64,000 bases of DNA from Avrilella dinanensis (GCF_002807015.1 NZ_NIPO01000001.1:404352-468351), one strand, 5' to 3'. Shown: positions 34,388 to 43,682, counted from the stretch's first letter. The notes: generated by a model not told the origin, from the sequence alone. Made by a program: numbers and translations.

Positions 34388-35116
34388 CTAATTCACCTCT
34401 TCCGTTTTGCTGGAATCACTAATCAGTCGGTTGAGTTCATTCATTTCTTTGTCTGATAATTTCCGGTATTTACCCAGCGGAACATCTAAAGCTATATTAA
34501 TAATTCTCACTCTTTTAAGTGCTTTAACTTCATAACCCAGGTGCTCACACATTCGCCGTATCTGGCGGTTAAGCCCTTGCGTCAATACAATTTTGAATGT
34601 GTAAGCATTGATTTTTTCCACTTTGCACTTTTTGGTCATCGTGTCAAGAATCGGTACACCCAGACTCATTCGTGTAATAAAACGATCGTTCACAGGTTTA
34701 TCAACCTTGACGATATATTCTTTTTCGTGATTATTCCTCGCTCTCAGTATTTTATTCACAATATCCCCGTCGTTGGTCAGCAGCAATAATCCTTCCGAAT
34801 CCTTGTCCAGTCTTCCGATAGGGAAAATTCTTTCCGGGTAATTGATATAATCCACCACATTATCTTTGACCTTTGTGTTGGTCGTACACTCAATGCCGAC
34901 AGGTTTGTTAAATGCGAGATAAACAAAATCATTTTGCCGTTTCCGGATTGGTTTTCCGTCCACTTCGATAACGTCTTGGTCGCTGACCTGAGCACCCATT
35001 TCTGCCGGTTTTCCATTGATTGTCACTCGGTTTTCACTAACCAAAGTGTCGGCTTGACGGCGAGAGCAATACCCTGTTTCAGACAAATATTTATTGATTC
35101 GTTTTGTTTCTTGCAT
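34388..35116 (-). CDS. rluF: 23S rRNA pseudouridine synthase, RluF-like
   Basis: This 242-residue enzyme has an S4 RNA-binding domain (RINKYLSETGYCSRRQADTLVSENRVTING, in part) and a catalytic domain with FPIGRLDKDSEGLLLLTNDG, where the Asp in GRLDKDS is catalytic, and TQGLNRQIRRMCEHLGYEVKALKR (in part). Overall it matches RluF, which modifies U2604 of 23S rRNA in E. coli, better than RluB or RluE. The exact position is inferred. Confidence 0.9.
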   Translation of the reverse strand: MQETKRINKYLSETGYCSRRQADTLVSENRVTINGKPAEMGAQVSDQDVIEVDGKPIRKRQNDFVYLAFNKPVGIECTTNTKVKDNVVDYINYPERIFPIGRLDKDSEGLLLLTNDGDIVNKILRARNNHEKEYIVKVDKPVNDRFITRMSLGVPILDTMTKKCKVEKINAYTFKIVLTQGLNRQIRRMCEHLGYEVKALKRVRIINIALDVPLGKYRKLSDKEMNELNRLISDSSKTEEVN

Positions 35117-35327
35117 GGTGTAAATTTAGTACAAAAATCCTCAATATACTACAATAAAAGTAAGTAAGGTAAAGAGGCAAAAGCCAAGAGACATTAGTAT
35201 TAAAAGTAAGTAAATCTATATTAATTATTTAACCACATAAAAGTAAAGGCACAACTTCGTTCTGACTGCTGAAAATTATTTTCGAATGATGTTGATTTTC
35301 AGAATTTACAGGCTTTAAAATTCTATA

Positions 35328-36167
35328 CTAAACAGAAACAAATTGATAAATCTGTACATAAACAGATTGATTATACAAACTATGCCCGACGTTTTTAGTA
35401 GTGAACATCTGTATTTCCGGATATATTTTATTGATTTCAACTGCGTTACTATATGTCACAACTGTATCGGTTTCATCATGAATCCAAAGAATCGGCTGCC
35501 GGATTTTCGTAATAAATTCTTCGGCGGAATAGATAGTTATGTCGATACCAAAATCTGTTTTGAAAACTTCGAGAAATTTTCGGTATGACCGATTGCTCAG
35601 CCCAAGCAGATTTTTATAGTTTTTCAGCAATCCTTCAAATTTGTTCGGACTTCCCATAATAACCATTTTGGCAATTTGCTCATTTTGATATATGCTTTGG
35701 TAGTAAAGCGAAGTAAACCCACCAAATGAATGACCAATGAGATATTTCGGTTGATAAATCTGACAAACTTTGTCAATCGCCTGGCTATACATAATCGGGT
35801 TCAGTTCGTAACCATCACTCATTCCCTGTGCCGGAGCGTCGATAGTAATAATGTGATATTTTTTCTTTCTCAAAAACTGAATCAAACCAATCCAACGATA
35901 AGCATTACTTTCCCAGCCGTGAATAAGAAACACTTTTTCGCCTTCGTTTTTCCATTCATAAATTTGAACATTTTTTCCGTCAATGTTTATGGGATTTTGT
36001 TGTGCATCTGCCAGAAAATCAGGTAATACTTCCCTTTTTCCTTTACGCGGATGCGAAAATAAGCGATAGGCAATCCGTGCAGATTTTTTCGGTTGAATCA
36101 ATGAAAGTAAATTCAACCCAAAACCTACAGATTTGGTCAGTAAAAAGTAACGAATTTTTTTAAACAT
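35328..36167 (-). CDS. Alpha/beta hydrolase
   Basis: From ATG 36167 (MFKKIRYFLLTK) it has 279 residues. The nucleophile elbow is LIGHSFGGFTSL, the oxyanion region VFLIHGWESNAYRW, and the C-terminal histidine is in VGHSLYNQ with an acid in LWIHDETDTVV. An ATG at 36200 is rejected because it lies inside the terminator of the upstream gene. The substrate is unknown; the basic, hydrophobic N-terminus may associate with the membrane. Confidence 0.87.
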   Translation of the reverse strand: MFKKIRYFLLTKSVGFGLNLLSLIQPKKSARIAYRLFSHPRKGKREVLPDFLADAQQNPINIDGKNVQIYEWKNEGEKVFLIHGWESNAYRWIGLIQFLRKKKYHIITIDAPAQGMSDGYELNPIMYSQAIDKVCQIYQPKYLIGHSFGGFTSLYYQSIYQNEQIAKMVIMGSPNKFEGLLKNYKNLLGLSNRSYRKFLEVFKTDFGIDITIYSAEEFITKIRQPILWIHDETDTVVTYSNAVEINKIYPEIQMFTTKNVGHSLYNQSVYVQIYQFVSV

Positions 36168-36195
36168 AAAAAAAAGCCTCTTTTTCAGAGGCTTA
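36168..36195 (-). terminator. Terminator of the zinc-ribbon protein gene
   Basis: Stem AAGCCTCT / AGAGGCTT with T-run on the minus strand, ending one base before the hydrolase ATG. Confidence 0.8.
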
Positions 36196-36200
36196 AACAA

Positions 36201-36986
36201 TTATTTTATTTTGCTGATGAGCTTATCTATTTTCTCTTTTTCTTCCTCTGCCAAAGCAACATCTACTAATATTCTTCCGCTGTGCTCGTCAACCATAATT
36301 TTTTTACGGGTTGCGATTTCCACCTGAACCTGTGGTGGAATAGTGAAGAAAGAACCGCTGGCAGCTCCTCGCTCAATAGATACAACAGCCATACCGTTTC
36401 TCACTCCTTTTCGGATTCGCTGGTAGGCTTGTAGCAATCTATCATCAATTTTCTTGGTAAACTCTTCGGATTTTTTCAGTAAGAATTCCTCCTCTTTTTC
36501 CGTTTCAGCCAAGATATTGTTAAGTTCACTTTCTTTGTGGGTCAAGTGTTCTTTTTTGAAAGCTATTTTCCCACTTGTTTCCTCAATAGATTTTTTCTTG
36601 AATTCAACACTGACACCAAACTCTTTGATGTTTTTCTCTGCCAGTTCAATCTCTAACTCCTGAAATTCAATTTCTTTCGCCAAAGAGTTAAATTCTCTGT
36701 TGTTTCGGACATCTTTTTGTTGCTCGCTATACTTCTTGATAGCTGCTTTGTACGTTTCGATGTCATTTTTTTTCTGCTTGATTTGCTCCTCGATAGAGTT
36801 TAGCTCCTCGTTCAATTTTTCTAAACGAGTTGTTAGTCCCATCATTTCGTCTTTCAAGTCCTCTACTTCCAAAGGAAGTTCGCCTCTCATATTTCTGATT
36901 TCATCTATTTTAGAATCAATGAGTTGTAAATCATACAAGGCTCTCAACTTATCCTCTACAGTTACTGTTTGTGCTTTTTTCGCCAT
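36201..36986 (-). CDS. Coiled-coil protein of the C4-type zinc-ribbon family, cysteines lost
   Basis: This 261-residue protein is a long coiled coil (about 20-190) followed by the family C-terminus GMAVVSIERGAASGSFFTIPPQ and MVDEHSGRILVD. In other members (DUF164/CdsZ type) this end has two CxxC pairs; here the positions are GAAS and HSGR, so no zinc can be bound the same way. The gene starts 7 bases after nif3-like, so they are co-transcribed. The function is unknown; family members are proposed to act with the Nif3-type protein. Confidence 0.82.
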   Translation of the reverse strand: MAKKAQTVTVEDKLRALYDLQLIDSKIDEIRNMRGELPLEVEDLKDEMMGLTTRLEKLNEELNSIEEQIKQKKNDIETYKAAIKKYSEQQKDVRNNREFNSLAKEIEFQELEIELAEKNIKEFGVSVEFKKKSIEETSGKIAFKKEHLTHKESELNNILAETEKEEEFLLKKSEEFTKKIDDRLLQAYQRIRKGVRNGMAVVSIERGAASGSFFTIPPQVQVEIATRKKIMVDEHSGRILVDVALAEEEKEKIDKLISKIK

Positions 36987-36993
36987 ACTTTGT

Positions 36994-38088
36994 CTATAAG
37001 TAGTTAACCGGATTGGTATTTATTTCTGATAAAATTACCGCAAAAGTAGGCATTTTTTTTGTAAGATAATCATAAATATAATTTTTTGTAAACCTCTCAC
37101 TTTCAAAATGTCCGATATCGGCTAATAAAATCTTGTTTTCGGCTTGGAAAAAATCGTGGTATTTCAGGTCAGAAGTAATCAAAACGTCTGCCCCTTTGGC
37201 AACAGCCGAGCCAATAGAAAAAGCTCCCGAACCTCCCAAAACAGCGACTTTTTTCACTTTTTTATTCAGGAATTCCGAATGACGGACAATACCCGTTTCC
37301 ATTTTTTGTTTTACGAATAAAAGGAAATCTTTTTCGTTTTGTTCGGTTTCTAATTCTCCAATCATTCCGAGCCCGATATTTTGGTGTTTGTTCTCTGTTT
37401 TGTAGATTTCGTAAGCGACTTCTTCGTATTTATGACTTTCAAAAAGTGCTTTCAGGATTTTATTTTGCAGGTGTTTTTCAAATGTAACTTCGATTTTGAT
37501 TTCTTCTGCCTCGACAAATTCGTGTTTTTCTCCGACTACAGGATTGCTGTCTTCATTTCCTCTATATGTTCCTTTTCCGTTGGAATTAAAACTGCAATTA
37601 TCGTAATTCCCGATGTTTCCCGCACCTGCCTCAAAAAGAGCATTCCGCACCTGATTGGCATTGTCAATCGGAGTATAGGTTACGAGCTTGTAAATGAAAT
37701 TCTCTTTTTCGACAAGCATTTTCGGGTTTTTAATTCCGAGGGCATCGCACATAATTTTGTTCACTCCGTTTTTGTGATTGTCCAAAGCCGTATGAACGGA
37801 ATAAATCGCAATATCATTTTTAATGGCTTTGATAACAGCTCTTTCAACGTAGGATTTTCCTGTGATTTTCTTCAATCCTGAAAACAAAATCGGGTGAAAA
37901 CAGACTACCAAATTGCATTTTTTATTGACAGCTTCGTCAATTACATTTTCAAGGGCATCGTGGCAAACGAGAATTCCGTTTATATCCTGATTGGGATTAC
38001 CGACTAATAACCCGACATTGTCAAAATCTTCTGCATAAGCAATCGGAGACATTTGCTCCAAAACCGAAATGATTTGTTGTAGTTTCAT
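36994..38088 (-). CDS. Nif3-like dinuclear metal centre protein
   Basis: This 364-residue protein (NIF3/DUF34 family, long YqfO type with an inserted PII-like domain at about 130-240) begins MKLQQIISVLEQMSPIAYAEDFDNVGLLVG and has metal-ligand segments VVCFHPILFSG, YSVHTALDNHKNGVN and LADIGHFESE. The family forms hexamers with two metals. A role related to GTP cyclohydrolase I or RNA has been proposed, but none is settled. It is in one operon with the nitronate monooxygenase and the zinc-ribbon-like gene. Confidence 0.9.
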   Translation of the reverse strand: MKLQQIISVLEQMSPIAYAEDFDNVGLLVGNPNQDINGILVCHDALENVIDEAVNKKCNLVVCFHPILFSGLKKITGKSYVERAVIKAIKNDIAIYSVHTALDNHKNGVNKIMCDALGIKNPKMLVEKENFIYKLVTYTPIDNANQVRNALFEAGAGNIGNYDNCSFNSNGKGTYRGNEDSNPVVGEKHEFVEAEEIKIEVTFEKHLQNKILKALFESHKYEEVAYEIYKTENKHQNIGLGMIGELETEQNEKDFLLFVKQKMETGIVRHSEFLNKKVKKVAVLGGSGAFSIGSAVAKGADVLITSDLKYHDFFQAENKILLADIGHFESERFTKNYIYDYLTKKMPTFAVILSEINTNPVNYL

Positions 38089-38093
38089 ACAAA

Positions 38094-39032
38094 TTAAAGT
38101 TCAATTCGTTGATTAACAGACTCATTAAATTCCTTCACAATTTCCTCCATCACTTCTGCAACGGGTTTGATTTCGTGAATTAATCCGGATATTTGCCCGA
38201 TTTCCAATTCGCCTTCTTTCAAATCGCCTTCAAACATTCCGCGTTTGGCTCTCGCTCTGCCCAAAACTTCTTTGAGTTCTTCTGCCGAAGCACAGTTTTG
38301 ATAGGCTTGCTGCACTTGCTGATAAAATTCATTTTTGATTAACCGTACCGGTGCCAGCTCTTTTAGCGTAACTATGGTGTCGCCTTCTCCTACCTGCGTT
38401 AGTAATTGTTTGAAATTTTCGTGTGACGAGCTTTCTTCGGTCATGGCAAATCGGGTTCCCATCTGTACGCCATCTGCACCTAAAATCATTGCTGCGAGCA
38501 TTCCTTTTCCGGTAGCAATTCCTCCAGCAGCAATCAACGGAATATCAATCCGGGATTTAACCATCGGAATAAGTGTAAACGTAGTTGTTTCTTCTCGCCC
38601 ATTGTGTCCACCAGCTTCAAAACCTTCTGCAACAACAGCGTCCACTCCGGCTTCCTGAGCCTTGAGTGCAAACTTGGACGAACTGACCACATGCACAACC
38701 GTGATTCCATGTTCTTTTAGAAAAGGTGTCCATGTTTTAGGATTTCCGGCAGAAGTAAAAACGATTTTCACACCTTCTTCCACAATAATGTCCATGATTT
38801 CTTCAATATTCGGATAAAGCATAGGTACATTTACCCCAAAAGGTTTGTCTGTAGCTTTTTTACATTTTTGGACGTGTTCTCTGAATACATCAGGATACAT
38901 CGACCCTGCTCCGATTAATCCCAAACCGCCATTATTACTTACTGCCGAAGCCAATTTATAGCCACTATTCCAAATCATTCCGCCCTGAATAATGGGATAT
39001 TTTATACCGAGAAGTTGCGTAATTCTGTTCAT
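38094..39032 (-). CDS. Nitronate monooxygenase / FabK-like flavoprotein
   Basis: This 312-residue FMN-binding TIM barrel begins NRITQLLGIKYPIIQGGMIWNSG and has VVAEGFEAGGHNGREETTTF, PLIAAGGIATGKGMLAAM and GADGVQMGTRFAMTEES. The GGHNG motif carries the catalytic histidine of the 2-nitropropane dioxygenase family; FabK-type enoyl-ACP reductases have the same fold, so either activity is possible. It lies 5 bases from nif3 and 2 bases from the oxidoreductase gene, in one operon. Confidence 0.88.
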   Translation of the reverse strand: MNRITQLLGIKYPIIQGGMIWNSGYKLASAVSNNGGLGLIGAGSMYPDVFREHVQKCKKATDKPFGVNVPMLYPNIEEIMDIIVEEGVKIVFTSAGNPKTWTPFLKEHGITVVHVVSSSKFALKAQEAGVDAVVAEGFEAGGHNGREETTTFTLIPMVKSRIDIPLIAAGGIATGKGMLAAMILGADGVQMGTRFAMTEESSSHENFKQLLTQVGEGDTIVTLKELAPVRLIKNEFYQQVQQAYQNCASAEELKEVLGRARAKRGMFEGDLKEGELEIGQISGLIHEIKPVAEVMEEIVKEFNESVNQRIEL

Positions 39033-39034
39033 AG

Positions 39035-40234
39035 TTAGTCTGCTGCGTAATCTTTTAAGTAATTAAATCTTTCTGTTAACTGGCCGTTTTGGCATATTGT
39101 CGCTCGTTGTAAAACGCCGTCTGCATCATCGTTAAAAAACGCTGGAATAATGCGTTCTAGAAAAACTTTTCCAAAACCTTCGCTCGCATCTTTAGGCAGT
39201 TCGCAAGGCAGGTTATCTACCGCCATCACGCCGATTGCCTCGGGGTGCGACAAAGCAACCTCCTGATGCGTTTTCGGATTGTAACCATAAAAAGGTTCGG
39301 CAATGGTCGATGGCCGAATTGTGCAAGCAACCGGACCGTCAATATCACAGGAAATATCGCCCACCACCTTTATTTTATTTTTGGACGATTTCAGCATTTC
39401 TCTCGTTAATATATAAGGTGAATCTTCTTTATAAAAATGCCCGGCAATGAAAATATCGGCAACCTGGCTGTATTTTTCAAAATCGGATTCAAACCATTCA
39501 GGGTGCTCTCTAAATTCTTGTTTGACAACAGGGTTCCCGTCTGAACGGCGATAATATTTATCATAATCGACATGAGTATAAACCGGGTGGCTATACGTTT
39601 TGCTAAGAAAATCTTCTTCCGACACTTCCTTCATTTTCATTCCGTCCAGCATTTCTCTGGCACCATGACCAACTTTTCCTTTTCCTGTCAATAAAACTTT
39701 AATTGGTGGTAAATTCAGCTTTTTAAGCCGGTCAATCAAATCTTGTTGCGTATGTAGGTTTTCCGCTTTTTGAATGTGAAACAAATCAAACTGTTCCCCG
39801 AAAGTGCGAAATGTATTGTACGCACCGACAATTCCGGCATATCGCCCGAAACCAATCAGTCGGTTTCCGTTTTCATCGACTAAAGTTTCGTGGTCAATCA
39901 GACGGATATTTTTCTGTAAACATGCTTGTAGCAGCTTTTTATTATAAGGTTGCTTTTTGATGGTATGCGAAAAGAAAAAATAGGTTTTATTCGGAATTAG
40001 CTTATCAATCGGCACTTCTTTTACGCCCAATAACACATCACAGTCAGACAAATCATCGTTAATTTCAAACCCCAAACCGGCATACTCTTCGTCTTTGAAA
40101 ACCCTTATTTCTGAGGGTTCAACCTTAAAACCGGCTTGCGGAAACTGTGTTTTAAAATTCAATAATTCCTGTGGAGAAAATACCACCCGTCTGTCAGGAG
40201 GCACTTTTCCTTCTCGTATAATTCCAAATTTCAT
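39035..40234 (-). CDS. Alanine/saccharopine dehydrogenase-like oxidoreductase
   Basis: From ATG 40234 (MKFGIIREGKVPPDRRVVFSP) it has 399 residues. The N-terminal AlaDh/PNT domain (EGKVPPDRRV, LGVKEVP) and the Rossmann region (KVLLTGKGKVGHGAREMLDGM, then KVVGDISCDIDGPVACTIRP) resemble lysine-forming saccharopine dehydrogenase. The amino acid substrate is unknown. It is the first gene of the operon with nitronate monooxygenase, Nif3 and the zinc-ribbon-like gene. Confidence 0.8.
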   Translation of the reverse strand: MKFGIIREGKVPPDRRVVFSPQELLNFKTQFPQAGFKVEPSEIRVFKDEEYAGLGFEINDDLSDCDVLLGVKEVPIDKLIPNKTYFFFSHTIKKQPYNKKLLQACLQKNIRLIDHETLVDENGNRLIGFGRYAGIVGAYNTFRTFGEQFDLFHIQKAENLHTQQDLIDRLKKLNLPPIKVLLTGKGKVGHGAREMLDGMKMKEVSEEDFLSKTYSHPVYTHVDYDKYYRRSDGNPVVKQEFREHPEWFESDFEKYSQVADIFIAGHFYKEDSPYILTREMLKSSKNKIKVVGDISCDIDGPVACTIRPSTIAEPFYGYNPKTHQEVALSHPEAIGVMAVDNLPCELPKDASEGFGKVFLERIIPAFFNDDADGVLQRATICQNGQLTERFNYLKDYAAD

Positions 40235-40340
40235 AGGCATACAAATATTAAAATCTTGGTATAAAGTTCTCAAATATACCCATTTTTTTCATTTCTCGAA
40301 AATTAATTCTTTTTCCTTATATTTATTCAATCTAAATTAC

Positions 40341-40348
40341 TAAGTTTG
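40341..40348 (+). promoter_or_regulatory. -7 promoter box for the lipocalin-like gene
   Basis: TAAGTTTG matches TAnnTTTG, 28 bases before ATG 40376. It rules out the in-frame TTG at 40346 as the start. Confidence 0.55.
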
Positions 40349-40375
40349 CATCATCAATTAAAACATAATTCAATA

Positions 40376-40810
40376 ATGAGAAAAATAGTTTTAGCTTCGG
40401 CTTTAGTAATGGCAGGGTTAGGTTTTGTTGCTTGTGATAGTGACGATAACTCAGGAGATCAAAACCAAATGATTGGAACTTGGGAAGCAAAAGAATATTC
40501 CTACATTAGACCAGACAACCAGCAAGAATACACACATGATTTTTCAACTATCACAGGAGGATGTGAAGTAGATGTTTTGACTATTAGCGAAAATAATTCT
40601 GCTATCCTGAATACTGAAACTAAAAACGAAGAAGACATTTGCGAGGAAAATCTTATCAACGGAGAGTGGAATGAAGAAACCGTAATAATTGAAGGAGAAG
40701 AAGTTCCTAGAATTGTAGTTGAATCTACTGAAAACACCTTGAAGTTGAAGTATCCTTATGTTTACATGATGGGGGGAACAGATATAACAGTTACTTATAC
40801 CAGACAATAA
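40376..40810 (+). CDS. Lipocalin-like lipoprotein
   Basis: From ATG 40376 it has 144 residues with a lipoprotein signal (RKIVLASALVMAGLGFVAC). The mature part has the small barrel pattern of Bacteroidota lipocalin-like proteins: MIGTWEAKEYSY, CEVDVLTISENNSAIL, GEWNEETVII and TENTLKLKYPY. The ligand is unknown. It is monocistronic with a promoter box and terminator. Confidence 0.78.
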   Translation: MRKIVLASALVMAGLGFVACDSDDNSGDQNQMIGTWEAKEYSYIRPDNQQEYTHDFSTITGGCEVDVLTISENNSAILNTETKNEEDICEENLINGEWNEETVIIEGEEVPRIVVESTENTLKLKYPYVYMMGGTDITVTYTRQ

Positions 40811-40828
40811 TTTATTTATTTCTATAAT

Positions 40829-40858
40829 CAACCGCTTCAAACGAGAAGCGGTTTTTTT
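40829..40858 (+). terminator. Terminator after the lipocalin-like gene
   Basis: Stem AACCGCTTC / GAAGCGGTT with loop AAACGA and seven T residues. It could also act as an upstream attenuator of pyrR (ATG 72 bases on), but its place right after a stop makes a plain terminator more likely. Confidence 0.85.
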
Positions 40859-40930
40859 ATGTTTTTATCTGTTCTTCAACTCAGATATCCGGATAATATT
40901 GTAATTTTACGGCATAATCATATTTCTACT

Positions 40931-41482
40931 ATGCATTCGAAAGTGTTACTTACCGCTAAAGATGTAGATATCATACTTCACCGTCTGGCATGCCAGCTGG
41001 TTGAAAAACATTTGGATTTTTCGCAAACCGTCCTGATAGGGCTGCAGCCCAGAGGTCGTTTTCTGGCAGAACGGATTGCTCAGATACTGGAAAAAGAATA
41101 TCAGATTTCCCACATCGAATTAGGCTTTTTAGACATTACATTTTTTCGTGACGATTTCCGTCGCACCGAAAAACCGCTTGAAGCCAACAAAACACATATC
41201 AACTTTTTGGTAGAAGATAAAAAAGTAATTTTTATCGACGATGTTTTATACACCGGACGAAGTATCCGCTCGGCATTAACCGCTATACAATCGTTTGGCA
41301 GACCGGCAGACATAGAACTGCTGGTTTTAATCGACCGACGATTCAGCCGGCATTTACCTATCCAACCCGATTACAGAGGTCGCCAGGTAGATGCTATTGC
41401 CAACGAAAAAGTGAAAGTACAATGGAAAGACATTGACGCCGACACCGACCAAGTTTTATTAGTAGATGATAATCCGACATAA
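40931..41482 (+). CDS. pyrR: PyrR-like uracil phosphoribosyltransferase/pyr regulator
   Basis: From ATG 40931 (MHSKVLLTAKDVDIIL) it has 183 residues, the PyrR length. The longer frame to 40859 starts inside the terminator T-run and is rejected. The PRPP motif is VIFIDDVLYTGRSIRSA and the N-terminal LIGLQPRGRFLAERI and FFRDDF segments match PyrR. It precedes pyrB by 9 bases, the normal partner. Whether it still binds RNA, as in Bacillus, or works only as an enzyme, cannot be told here: no clear anti-terminator is seen. Confidence 0.9.
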   Translation: MHSKVLLTAKDVDIILHRLACQLVEKHLDFSQTVLIGLQPRGRFLAERIAQILEKEYQISHIELGFLDITFFRDDFRRTEKPLEANKTHINFLVEDKKVIFIDDVLYTGRSIRSALTAIQSFGRPADIELLVLIDRRFSRHLPIQPDYRGRQVDAIANEKVKVQWKDIDADTDQVLLVDDNPT

Positions 41483-41491
41483 TTTTTCCTG

Positions 41492-42418
41492 ATGAAAACA
41501 CTAAGCGTAAATCACTTATTAGGCATCAAATATATCACTAAAGACGATATCGAATTGATTTTCGAAACCGCTGAACACTTCAAAGAAGTCATTAATCGTC
41601 CGATAAAAAAAGTTCCGTCACTGAGAGATATTACCATTGCCAATATATTTTTCGAAAACAGCACACGAACAAAATTATCTTTTGAGCTGGCAGAGAAAAG
41701 ATTATCTGCCGATACTATCAGTTTTTCGGCGGCACAATCATCTGTAAAAAAAGGAGAAACGCTGATAGACACCGTCAATAATATCCTGTCTATGAAAGTA
41801 GATATGGTTGTGATGCGGCACAGCAACCCCGGTGCAGCTTATTTTCTTTCACAAAATGTAGATGCAAGAATCATCAATGCCGGCGACGGTGCACACGAAC
41901 ACCCTACACAAGCCTTGCTCGATAGTTTTACTATCCGGGAAAAACTGGGCGAAATCGGAGGTAAAAAAATCGTGATTGTTGGCGATATTCTACATTCGAG
42001 AGTAGCTTTGTCTAATATTTTTGCTCTGCAAAAGCAAGGTGCCGAAGTCCGGGTTTGCGGACCGAAAACACTGATTCCTAAACACATCGAAAATTTAGGT
42101 GTCAAATACGAACCTAATCTACGAAAAGCATTGGAATGGTGCGATGTTGCTAATATGCTGAGAATTCAAAATGAACGTTTAGACGTAAACTATTTTCCGT
42201 CCACAAGAGAATATACTCAACAATACGGTTTGGATAAAGATTTGCTCGACTCGCTGAACAAAGAAATCATCGTGATGCACCCGGGACCAATCAATCGGGG
42301 TGTGGAAATCACTTCAGATGTTGCCGACTCCAAACAATCAGTGATTTTGGAACAAGTGGAAAACGGCGTGGCTGTGAGAATGGCTGTTATTTATCTTTTG
42401 GCATCGAAAATTCAATAA
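41492..42418 (+). CDS. pyrB: Aspartate carbamoyltransferase catalytic chain
   Basis: PyrB joins carbamoyl phosphate and aspartate, the committed step of pyrimidine synthesis. It has 308 residues. The carbamoyl-phosphate site is ENSTRTKLSFELAEKRL, further motifs are GAHEHPTQALLDSFTIRE and MHPGPINRGVEI. No pyrI regulatory gene is adjacent, so it may act alone as in Bacillus. It is in an operon with pyrR. Confidence 0.96.
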   Translation: MKTLSVNHLLGIKYITKDDIELIFETAEHFKEVINRPIKKVPSLRDITIANIFFENSTRTKLSFELAEKRLSADTISFSAAQSSVKKGETLIDTVNNILSMKVDMVVMRHSNPGAAYFLSQNVDARIINAGDGAHEHPTQALLDSFTIREKLGEIGGKKIVIVGDILHSRVALSNIFALQKQGAEVRVCGPKTLIPKHIENLGVKYEPNLRKALEWCDVANMLRIQNERLDVNYFPSTREYTQQYGLDKDLLDSLNKEIIVMHPGPINRGVEITSDVADSKQSVILEQVENGVAVRMAVIYLLASKIQ

Positions 42419-42442
42419 TTTTCGTATATTTAAACAAAAAAC

Positions 42443-42766
42443 ATGAAAGTTAAAGAAAAAGGACATACCGTTATCATTACCCAAGCTAGTGAAGCCGTGA
42501 CTGATTTTTTAGACAAATTAACTGCGGAATATGCTCAGTTTAAAGACAAGAACCTCATTATTGATTTATCAGGAGAAAATACATCTGATGTTCAGCTGTT
42601 TGATTCGTTAAGCGAAAAACACCGGAACAACAAAAAATCTTTTGTTTTGGTCATGAACCATGCTGATATTGATGATTTGGAAGACGATATTATTATTGTT
42701 CCCACCTTGCAGGAAGCTCATGATGTGATTGAAATGGAAGAAATCGAACGCGATTTGGGGTTTTAA
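42443..42766 (+). CDS. STAS-like conserved hypothetical protein
   Basis: This 107-residue protein starts MKVKEKGHTVIITQASEAV and has alternating beta-alpha elements (KNLIIDLSGENTSDVQLFDSL, then FVLVMNHADIDDLEDDIIIVPT in part) like a STAS domain. It is followed 10 bases later by ribonuclease Z. I believe such a gene before rnz is conserved in Flavobacteriia, but its role is unknown. It has no phosphorylatable serine motif that I can be sure of. Confidence 0.72.
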   Translation: MKVKEKGHTVIITQASEAVTDFLDKLTAEYAQFKDKNLIIDLSGENTSDVQLFDSLSEKHRNNKKSFVLVMNHADIDDLEDDIIIVPTLQEAHDVIEMEEIERDLGF

Positions 42767-42776
42767 ATACACTGCC

Positions 42777-43682
42777 ATGAAGCTGACTATTTTGGGTTGT
42801 TATGCCGCTACACCGAGAACTTTCACCAACCCTACCTCACAGGTAGTAGAGTTCAACAATTCCATGTATCTTATTGATTGTGGGGAAGGCACTCAAGTTC
42901 AGCTCAGAAGAAACAAAATCAAATTTTCGAGAATCAATCAAATTTTTATTTCGCATTTGCACGGCGACCATTTTTATGGATTAATCGGGTTAATTTCAAG
43001 CTTTGGCTTATTGGGCAGGCAAAATGATTTGCATATTTATGGTCCGAAAGGCATTAAAGAAGCTATGCTTTTACAACTTAAATTATCCAATTCATATACA
43101 CAATATAAACTGTATTTTCACGAATTGACCTCAAAATCGAGCGAACTGATTTTTGAGGACAATAAAGTACAGGTATATACCATTCCGCTGAACCACCGGA
43201 TTTACACTAACGGATATTTGTTCGTGGAAAAAATCACACAGAAAAAACTGAATATTCAACGACTGGAAGAACTCGACATTCACGTTGTTTATTATAACAA
43301 AATCAAAAACGGCGAAGACCATACCCTCGAAGACGGCACTGTTATTTCTAATGAAGAACTGACTTATCCACCGAAAAAACCATTCAGGTATGCCTACTGT
43401 TCCGACACAATGTATGAAGAATCTATCATTCCGATAATCAAAGAGGCTGATGTTTTGTATCACGAAAGCACTTTTTTAGAACACGACAAACCCAAGACCG
43501 AATACACCAAACACAGTACTGCCAAAGAAGCTGCTACTATAGCTAAGTTGTCCGATGTAAAGAAATTGATTCTAGGGCATTATTCAACCAGATATCCTGA
43601 CATCAGTGTTTTTGAAGAAGAAGCTAAAACCGTTTTCGATAAGGTTTTACTTGCAGACGACGGAAAAATATTTGAATTTTAA
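42777..43682 (+). CDS. rnz: Ribonuclease Z
   Basis: From ATG 42777 (MKLTILGCYAATPRTFTNPTS) it has 301 residues; the longer frame to 42729 overlaps the STAS-like gene. The metallo-beta-lactamase motif is FISHLHGDHFYGL, and further ligands lie in YCSDTMYEES, HESTF and LGHYSTRY. RNase Z removes 3' trailers from tRNA precursors, and is expected for genes whose CCA is not encoded. It adjoins pdxH with no gap. Confidence 0.93.
   Translation: MKLTILGCYAATPRTFTNPTSQVVEFNNSMYLIDCGEGTQVQLRRNKIKFSRINQIFISHLHGDHFYGLIGLISSFGLLGRQNDLHIYGPKGIKEAMLLQLKLSNSYTQYKLYFHELTSKSSELIFEDNKVQVYTIPLNHRIYTNGYLFVEKITQKKLNIQRLEELDIHVVYYNKIKNGEDHTLEDGTVISNEELTYPPKKPFRYAYCSDTMYEESIIPIIKEADVLYHESTFLEHDKPKTEYTKHSTAKEAATIAKLSDVKKLILGHYSTRYPDISVFEEEAKTVFDKVLLADDGKIFEF

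Noticed and set aside
37381-37881. 166-codon plus-strand frame
   Set aside because: It is antisense to the nif3-like gene and rich in Phe and Val as expected for a shadow frame.
40859-40930. 24-codon N-terminal extension of pyrR
   Set aside because: It starts within the T-run of the upstream terminator and has no PyrR similarity; ATG 40931 gives the normal length.
40829-40930. PyrR-controlled attenuator before pyrR
   Set aside because: The only hairpin is the terminator of the previous gene and no anti-terminator pairing was found.
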